Source: Alphaproteobacteria bacterium (GTDB lineage: Bacteria; Pseudomonadota; Alphaproteobacteria; Sneathiellales; Sneathiellaceae). From it: DNA of 9,321 nucleotides. Under the pieces are notes generated by a model. It searched no databases. It was not told where the DNA came from and saw only the letters and a list, made by a program, of their open reading frames with translations. The stretch spans positions 1 through 9,321 of the forward strand of contig SBHH01000046.1 of assembly GCA_006226265.1 (NCBI GenBank). Direction: 5' to 3'. The translations under genes were made by a program, and so were the position numbers. The stretch's first letter is position 1; each line of letters starts with the position of its first letter. Below are positions 4,343 through 9,321 of this stretch, one piece after another.

Positions 4343-6178
4343 GATAAAACAGGAACCAGACCTGTGACCGACCCACGCAGTAGCCTTTCCCAGACCGAAG
4401 ACGATCCTTCCAAAAAAAACAAGCAGGTGCTGACGCGGCTCTGGCAGTTGTCGCGATTCGTGAAACCTTATCGCCTGCAGGTGATCGGGGCCCTTATCTC
4501 CCTTGTCTTCGCGGCAGGGGCGACCCTGATGATCGGGCAGGCGATCCGCCTTCTGCTGGACAAGGGTTTTTCGGCCGGGTCGGAAAATCTCGATCCCTAT
4601 TTCATTGGCCTGATGGGGGTAGTGGCGCTGCTTGCGGCGGCGACATTCGGCCGTTATTACCTCGTTTCCTGGATCGGGGAAAGGGTGATCGCGGATATAA
4701 GAAAGGCCGTGTTCGACCATATACTGGAACTGAACCCGGCCTTTTTCGAGGTGACCCGGACGGGGGAGGTGCTTTCGCGCCTCACCACCGATACGACGCT
4801 GATCCAGACGGTGATCGGCTCCTCCATCTCGGTTGCCCTCCGGAACCTGTTGCTGTTCATTGGCGGCCTTGCGCTTCTTATCTATACCAGTCCGAAGCTT
4901 GCGGGCATGGTGCTGCTGGTCGTGCCCTTTGTCGTCGTGCCGATTATCGTCTTTGGCCGCATGGTGCGAAAACTGAGCCGCTCCAACCAGGACAGGATCG
5001 CCGCGGTAAGTGCGCGCGCCGACGAGACCTTGCGCGCCATCCAGACATCGCAGGCCTATACCCACGAGGCGCATGACCGCGCCCGCTTTGCCGAGGACGT
5101 GGAGGCCAGTGTCCGGGTTGCCTTCCGCCGTATCCGCGCGCGGGCCTGGCTGACGGCGCTGGTGATCCTGCTGATTTTCGGGGCCATCGACTTTGTGCTC
5201 TGGAGCGGCGCCACGTCCGTCGTGAGCGGCAGTATGTCGGCGGGCACCCTCGGGGCCTTCGTCTTCTATGCGATCGCCGTGGCGGGATCCATGGGCTCCC
5301 TGAGCGAGGTCTGGGGCGAATTGCAGCGCGCCGCGGGAGCATCCGAGCGACTTCTGGAGCTTCTTGCCGAAAAGCCGACGATCGAAATTGCTGCCGAGCC
5401 CCGCCCAATGTCGAACCGGTTGGAGACGGACATCAAGTTTGAGGATGTCACCTTCCATTATCCTTCCCGAAAAGACGCGCCCGCGCTTCATGGTATTACG
5501 CTCGAAATCGCGAAGGGGGAGACGGTCGCGCTGGTCGGGCCGAGCGGTGCGGGCAAGACGACGCTTTTCCAGCTCCTGCTCCGTTTCTATGATCCGCAAT
5601 CGGGCGTGATCCGCGTCAATGATACCGATATCCGTGATGTTCATCCGACGGCGCTCCGGTCCCTTATGGGACTGGTCCCGCAGGAACCCGTGATCTTCGC
5701 TGATACGGCGCTGAACAATATCCGCTATGGCCGGCCGGAGGCGAGCGATGAAGAGGTGCGCGCCGCCGCAAAGGCCGCCGCCGCCGACGGTTTCATTGAT
5801 GCCATGCCGGGTAAGTTCGAGACCGAGTTCGGCGAGCGGGGGGTCAAGCTTTCCGGCGGGCAGAAGCAGCGTATCGCCATCGCCCGCGCGATATTGCGCG
5901 ACCCTGAAATCCTGCTGCTGGACGAGGCAACCAGTGCGCTGGATGCAGAAAGTGAGCAGCTTGTACAGAGCGCCCTTGAAAAGCTGATGCGGAACCGGAC
6001 AACTCTGGTCATTGCGCACCGGCTCGCGACCGTTCTCAATGCCGACCGGATCGTTGTGCTGGATGAGGGGAAGGTCGTGACGCAGGGGACCCATGCGGAG
6101 CTGATGAAGGAAGAGGGCCTTTATGCAAGGCTTGCCCGCTTGCAGTTCGATACCGGGCGCAATGCGCTCTCAGCCTGA
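4334..6178 (+). CDS. MsbA-like ABC exporter, fused permease and ATPase half-transporter
   Basis: A 614-residue inner-membrane half-transporter expected to work as a homodimer. The N-terminal half (about 38-330) is a type-1 exporter membrane domain with about six helices. The C-terminal ATPase domain (about 370-605) has all motifs intact: Walker A GPSGAGKTT (402-410), the Q-loop in LVPQEP, the signature LSGGQKQR (506-513), Walker B ILLLDE with catalytic Glu531, the D-loop SALD, and the H-loop His562. Relatives export lipid A, lipids or drugs. The neighbouring glycosyltransferases make a lipid or glycan cargo plausible, but the substrate is not shown by sequence. Start choice: ATG 4334 has only a GGGG run before it, while an in-frame GTG at 4364 has AGGA at a 9-nt spacing, so the mature start could be ten codons later. 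It is divergent from rpmE and overlaps the glycosyltransferase gene tail to tail by 9 bp. Confidence 0.9.
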   Translation: MISDKTGTRPVTDPRSSLSQTEDDPSKKNKQVLTRLWQLSRFVKPYRLQVIGALISLVFAAGATLMIGQAIRLLLDKGFSAGSENLDPYFIGLMGVVALLAAATFGRYYLVSWIGERVIADIRKAVFDHILELNPAFFEVTRTGEVLSRLTTDTTLIQTVIGSSISVALRNLLLFIGGLALLIYTSPKLAGMVLLVVPFVVVPIIVFGRMVRKLSRSNQDRIAAVSARADETLRAIQTSQAYTHEAHDRARFAEDVEASVRVAFRRIRARAWLTALVILLIFGAIDFVLWSGATSVVSGSMSAGTLGAFVFYAIAVAGSMGSLSEVWGELQRAAGASERLLELLAEKPTIEIAAEPRPMSNRLETDIKFEDVTFHYPSRKDAPALHGITLEIAKGETVALVGPSGAGKTTLFQLLLRFYDPQSGVIRVNDTDIRDVHPTALRSLMGLVPQEPVIFADTALNNIRYGRPEASDEEVRAAAKAAAADGFIDAMPGKFETEFGERGVKLSGGQKQRIAIARAILRDPEILLLDEATSALDAESEQLVQSALEKLMRNRTTLVIAHRLATVLNADRIVVLDEGKVVTQGTHAELMKEEGLYARLARLQFDTGRNALSA

Positions 6179-7225
6179 GGCCATGATCCGGTCGAGCGCC
6201 CTTGCAAGCTGCTCTTCCACATTTTTCCGTCCGAAATGGAGATCGTAGTAATAGCGTGCGGCGCGCGCCCTTTTCGGCAGTTCATCCCGCTTTTCATTGA
6301 GATCGCTGACCGTCCAAGCGAGCGCCTCCGGGCTGCCGGGCGCGATCTGGATCAGGCCGCCCGCCTTGTCCACCTCCGGATAGGCGCCCGACGCCCGGGT
6401 GACGACAGGCCGTTCGGCGGCGAGTGACTGATAGACCTTGTTCGGGATGACCCGGGCGGCCTTGTCGGTGGTGCCGAAAATACCGAGTAGAATGTCCGCT
6501 CTATGGATGCGCGTCGGCAGTTCGGCATAGGGAAGGTAATCCTCGAAGAAAATCGCCGGATGCCCCGCGGCCTGGGTCATGCAAGGGCCTTTGAGCGGCC
6601 CCTCGCCAAGCAATGTCCAGCGGACCGGAGCGGTACAGAGTTTCGCCGCTTCGATAATCACGGCGGGTGCCTGCAGATCGATAAAGCTGCCGAAGAAGAG
6701 GGCTTCCAGCGGCGCATCGGCGGGCCGGACGTCAAGATGTGCCGGCTTGAATATACCTTCCTCCGCGCCGAGGGCCACCACTGCCGTCGCCTCCGCCGGG
6801 AGATCGAAAGTCTCGACGAAGAAATCCGCATGATGGCGGGTGTCGGCAAGCACCATGTCGGCGGCATGAAGCCGCTTCTTTTCCCATTGCAGCAGTTTCA
6901 TCGCTTTTCTGGAAGTTGCAGGGAACTTCTGTCGTTCGAAGACCTGCTTGTCGAAAGCAGAGATCATGGGGTCGAATATTATCGGCACGCCCTTCGATCT
7001 CGCCCAGCGGGTCGCCGCCTTGATATCGCGCTGGCGGAATGCGGGCACCCAAACGAGATCGGGGGCCTCGATCCCCTGCAACATCGCCTGCAGGCCGGCA
7101 AGCGGGCCGACGCGAGGATGAAAGTCGCGGACTTCCCATCCGAGGGAGAGAAAGCACTTCCGGAGGATGCGGTTGCGCGAGTAATCGGGATCGAAGCGCC
7201 CCCACCAGAGGACCGTCTTCGTCAT
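6170..7225 (-). CDS. glycosyltransferase, GT4-like (GT-B fold)
   Basis: A 351-residue cytoplasmic enzyme expected to move a sugar from a nucleotide donor to a glycan or lipid acceptor. The N-terminal domain starts with a beta strand and an RFDPDYSRNRILR segment (10-22). The C-terminal donor-binding domain shows LFFGSF (176-181), WTLLGEGP (203-210), the nucleotide-contacting FEDYLPYAELP (227-237), and PNKVYQSLAAERPVVT (261-276), where many relatives have Glu in place of Gln266. No signal peptide or membrane helix. The ATG at 7225 overlaps the stop of the upstream GT9-like gene as ATGA, so translation is coupled. It is the last gene of the trio, ends inside the 3' end of the ABC transporter gene, and shows no hairpin terminator. 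Acceptor and linkage are unknown; LPS core or another surface glycan is a guess from context. Confidence 0.82.
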   Translation of the reverse strand: MTKTVLWWGRFDPDYSRNRILRKCFLSLGWEVRDFHPRVGPLAGLQAMLQGIEAPDLVWVPAFRQRDIKAATRWARSKGVPIIFDPMISAFDKQVFERQKFPATSRKAMKLLQWEKKRLHAADMVLADTRHHADFFVETFDLPAEATAVVALGAEEGIFKPAHLDVRPADAPLEALFFGSFIDLQAPAVIIEAAKLCTAPVRWTLLGEGPLKGPCMTQAAGHPAIFFEDYLPYAELPTRIHRADILLGIFGTTDKAARVIPNKVYQSLAAERPVVTRASGAYPEVDKAGGLIQIAPGSPEALAWTVSDLNEKRDELPKRARAARYYYDLHFGRKNVEEQLARALDRIMASG

Positions 7226-8178
7226 TTTTGATCCTCGTCGCCTTCAAGGGGGAGACTGTTCAGTACCATCTCGAAGGGGAGATTGGCGAGATCGTCCTCG
7301 CGAAGGATATTCACTTTCCGCCCGCGCGGGCGCGACATATGCGGATCGGACGCGGCGGAGAAGAGGACAAGGCTTGCGCAGCCGACGGCGGCGATCAGAT
7401 GCATGGGACCGGTATCATTACCGACGGCAAGCGTCGCATCGCGGCCCAGGGCGGCGATATCGCCAAAATCTGTTTTGCTGGAAAGATCAACCGCCGCCGG
7501 GCAGGCCATGCGGATAAGGGCGATGGCCTCGGCTTCCGCCGGGCCGCCGATCAGTACCGGTGTCATGCCTTGCTGCTGAAGCCAGACCGCCAATTCGGCA
7601 AATTTCTGCGCGGGCCAGCGTTTTTCGGGCCTGTGCGCCGACCCGCCCGGCACCAGCAGTGCGAAGGGACGGGGAAGTTCGTATTTTGCGATATCCGTCA
7701 TGGCCCAGGTGAAATCGGCGGGCGGGATATCGGTAATGCCCGCAACGCTTAGTTGATCGACATGCCGCTCGATCGTATGGATTTTGGTACGCATGGGGCT
7801 TGTATGCGGATGGGAGCAGCCGGGTGCAACCCCGCACCATTCGGGTTTCGCTCCTCGCGGGAAGAAGCGGAAATAACTGTTGCTGCGGGACGAGGTCTGC
7901 AAATCATAGACCCGGTCAAACTTCGCGCCCCGCAGTTTCCGGACGAGCGGAACAAGTTCGCCCAATTGCCAGATTTTAGGGCGGCTGTCGATCCAGACCT
8001 CGTCGAACAGGCCGGACTTTTCAAGGAAGGCGGCGAATGGCTTTGTCGTCAGCAGGGTGATCTTTGCCTCAGGGTGGGCTTTCCGGATCGCCTGAAAGGG
8101 CGATTGCGCCAAAACCACATCGCCAAGGGCGCCATGCTTGATGACCAGGATGCGATTCAATTTTTCGGTCCCTGCCAT
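7222..8178 (-). CDS. GT9-family glycosyltransferase (heptosyltransferase-like)
   Basis: A 318-residue GT-B enzyme of the ADP-heptose:LPS heptosyltransferase family. Motifs: VIKHGALGDVVLAQ at 12-25, the family N-terminal loop that binds the acceptor; DLQTSSRSN at 92-100; PGGSAHRPEKRWP at 177-189, which carries the donor-contacting Lys/Arg; and GNDTGPMHLIAA at 253-264, the most diagnostic GT9 motif. It probably adds a sugar to the LPS inner core or a related lipid-linked glycan in the cytoplasm; the actual donor (ADP-heptose or another) is not shown. The start ATG at 8178 overlaps the upstream stop codon by one base (TAATG), and its stop overlaps the next start by four, so all three genes are translationally coupled. 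Length is slightly under typical LPS heptosyltransferases (about 320-350). Confidence 0.88.
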   Translation of the reverse strand: MAGTEKLNRILVIKHGALGDVVLAQSPFQAIRKAHPEAKITLLTTKPFAAFLEKSGLFDEVWIDSRPKIWQLGELVPLVRKLRGAKFDRVYDLQTSSRSNSYFRFFPRGAKPEWCGVAPGCSHPHTSPMRTKIHTIERHVDQLSVAGITDIPPADFTWAMTDIAKYELPRPFALLVPGGSAHRPEKRWPAQKFAELAVWLQQQGMTPVLIGGPAEAEAIALIRMACPAAVDLSSKTDFGDIAALGRDATLAVGNDTGPMHLIAAVGCASLVLFSAASDPHMSRPRGRKVNILREDDLANLPFEMVLNSLPLEGDEDQK

Positions 8179-9321
8179 TACCGTTCGGTCAGTTTCAGCT
8201 CGATCCGGCGATTGCGGAGATAGGCGATCTCGTCATCGCGCGGATCGATCGGCTGATAGGGACCGAAGCCCGTCGGCGCGAGCCGTTCCGGCGGCACGCC
8301 CTGGCTGATCAGGAATTTCGTAACCGAGAGGGCGCGGGCGATGGACAATTCCCAGTTGGAAGGGAAGCGCGCCGTATTGATCGGGCGCTTGTCCGTATGA
8401 CCATCGACGCGCAATATCCAGTTGATGTCCTTCGGAATATCCTTCGAGATATCGACGAGGGTGGATGCGAATTTCGCCATATCCTCCTTGCCCTGGGGGC
8501 CAAGATCGGCGCTTCCTTCATCGAAAAGAACCTCCGACTGGAAGACGAAGCGGTCGCCGACGATGCTGATGCCGGAGCGGTTCTTCAGAACCTCCTTCAG
8601 CTTGCCGAAGAATTCGGAGCGATATTGCTGCAGTTCCTGCACCTTGGCGGCGAGGGCCTTGTTGAGCCGTTTGCCAAGATCGGCGATCTGCGCCTTCTGT
8701 TCGACATCTTTTGCCTCGCTTGCATCCAGCGCATCGTTGAGCTTGGCGATTTCCTGACGGAGCGCGGCAATCTGGTTGTTGAGCAGATTGACCTGCGCCT
8801 GCGCGGCGGCCGAAAGCTTCTCCTGCTCGCTTAGCTTGTCCTGCGTCTGTAAATAGAGCGTCTGCAACTCGGCAAGGCGGATTTCGCGGTCCTTCAGGTC
8901 CTTCTGGGCGAGGTTCGTGCGGTCTTCCTCATCGGCGAGGCGGCTTTCAAGCTCCTTGCTCCGGTCGCGAAGATCGCCGATTTCCGTGTCCTTGGATTTC
9001 AGCGTCGCGGCCATGTCGCCGACTTCTTTTTCGAGTTTTTTACGGGTTTCCTCAAGCGCGGTGATATCCCGCTTCAGGCTCTCGATCTCGGCGAGATTGG
9101 CCTTCACCTGATCCTTGCTGACGACGAGTTGCTCCTCCGTCTCGGAGAGCGACTTTTCGGCCGCCGCTGATTTCTCCTTCTCCTTCTTCAAGAGGATCGA
9201 GAGACGGTCGCGTTCCTCCTCGGCGGCGGATGCGCGGCTCGTCAGGGTATCGAGCTGGATGATCACGCTGTCGCGTTCTTCCTGCGCCTTGGCAAGATCG
9301 ACATTAAGCTGGCTGATCTGT
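8178..9321 (-). CDS. OmpA/MotB-like peptidoglycan-binding protein with long coiled coil (5' end outside window)
   Basis: Partial: the frame is open to the right edge, so the true N-terminus lies outside; 380 codons plus stop are present. The first 220 or so visible residues are a nearly unbroken coiled coil rich in Glu, Lys, Leu and Ala. The last 130 residues form an OmpA-like domain: FQSEVLFDEGSADL at its start, ILRVDGHTDKRP with the peptidoglycan-contacting Asp, the NWELSIARA helix and the closing RNRRIELKL with its conserved Arg. In this architecture the protein is usually tethered to the inner or outer membrane by its N-terminus and holds the cell wall at its C-terminus. It resembles the alphaproteobacterial 'MotB-like, non-flagellar' proteins often found next to a MotA/TolQ-like gene, which would lie beyond 9321. 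It is the first gene visible in a coupled unit with the GT9 and GT4 genes. An internal GTG at 9266 is not the likely start because coiled coil continues upstream of it. Confidence 0.88.
   Translation of the reverse strand, partial: QISQLNVDLAKAQEERDSVIIQLDTLTSRASAAEEERDRLSILLKKEKEKSAAAEKSLSETEEQLVVSKDQVKANLAEIESLKRDITALEETRKKLEKEVGDMAATLKSKDTEIGDLRDRSKELESRLADEEDRTNLAQKDLKDREIRLAELQTLYLQTQDKLSEQEKLSAAAQAQVNLLNNQIAALRQEIAKLNDALDASEAKDVEQKAQIADLGKRLNKALAAKVQELQQYRSEFFGKLKEVLKNRSGISIVGDRFVFQSEVLFDEGSADLGPQGKEDMAKFASTLVDISKDIPKDINWILRVDGHTDKRPINTARFPSNWELSIARALSVTKFLISQGVPPERLAPTGFGPYQPIDPRDDEIAYLRNRRIELKLTER

Noticed and set aside
4319..6094. 591-codon open frame on the minus strand opposite the ABC transporter gene
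   Set aside because: It is antisense to a protein with all ABC motifs intact, its translation is Arg/Gly/His/Gln-rich with no recognisable domain, and long antisense frames are common in GC-rich genes.
6503..7231. 242-codon plus-strand frame opposite the GT4-like gene
   Set aside because: Antisense shadow; no domain recognised, while the minus-strand frame has family motifs and a coupled start.

Overview
The window looks like a piece of an alphaproteobacterial chromosome. The supporting signs are an RcdA/DUF1465-family protein (a family known from alphaproteobacteria, tied to CtrA proteolysis in Caulobacter), a cysteine-free ribosomal protein L31, an IbpA-type Hsp20 preceded by a ROSE-like leader, a high-GC coding bias, and close alphaproteobacterial-style packing of genes. 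I see no phage, transposon, CRISPR, tRNA or rRNA. I cannot name the genus from the sequence alone.

Layout. (1) 63-3242, minus strand, read right to left: an Hsp20 chaperone with its own heat-shock-type promoter and structured leader, a strong terminator, a secreted dienelactone-hydrolase-like enzyme, an N-acetyl-diaminobutyrate-deacetylase (DoeB)-like metallohydrolase, and a CadD-like membrane transporter. The last two lie 21 nt apart and are probably co-transcribed. (2) 3433-3906, plus strand: rcdA, divergent from hsp20. (3) 3976-4197, minus strand: rpmE (L31), with a clear sigma70-type promoter and a clean terminator facing rcdA. (4) 4334-6178, plus strand: an MsbA-like ABC half-transporter, divergent from rpmE. 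(5) 6170 to the right edge, minus strand: a translationally coupled trio (OmpA/MotB-like coiled-coil envelope protein, GT9 heptosyltransferase-like enzyme, GT4-like glycosyltransferase). Its last gene overlaps the end of the ABC transporter gene tail to tail by 9 bp.

Function. The right half is cell-envelope biology: a lipid/drug-type exporter beside two glycosyltransferases and a peptidoglycan-binding protein. The middle is housekeeping and cell-cycle control. The left part combines stress response with small-molecule hydrolases and a transporter. Most of the window is ordinary chromosome. The best regulatory observation is the hsp20 leader: three consecutive hairpins follow a predicted heat-shock start site, and the last one pairs a UUGCU element with the AGGAGG ribosome binding site, as in ROSE RNA thermometers. 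A second curiosity is a short motif (CATGGGGTAT followed by ATATCC) found three times, each time at or just before a gene start. I found no convincing new multi-gene system. Gene-free stretches are all under 200 bp, and those with visible signals are described below; bases 1-62 are AT-rich with nothing I can identify.
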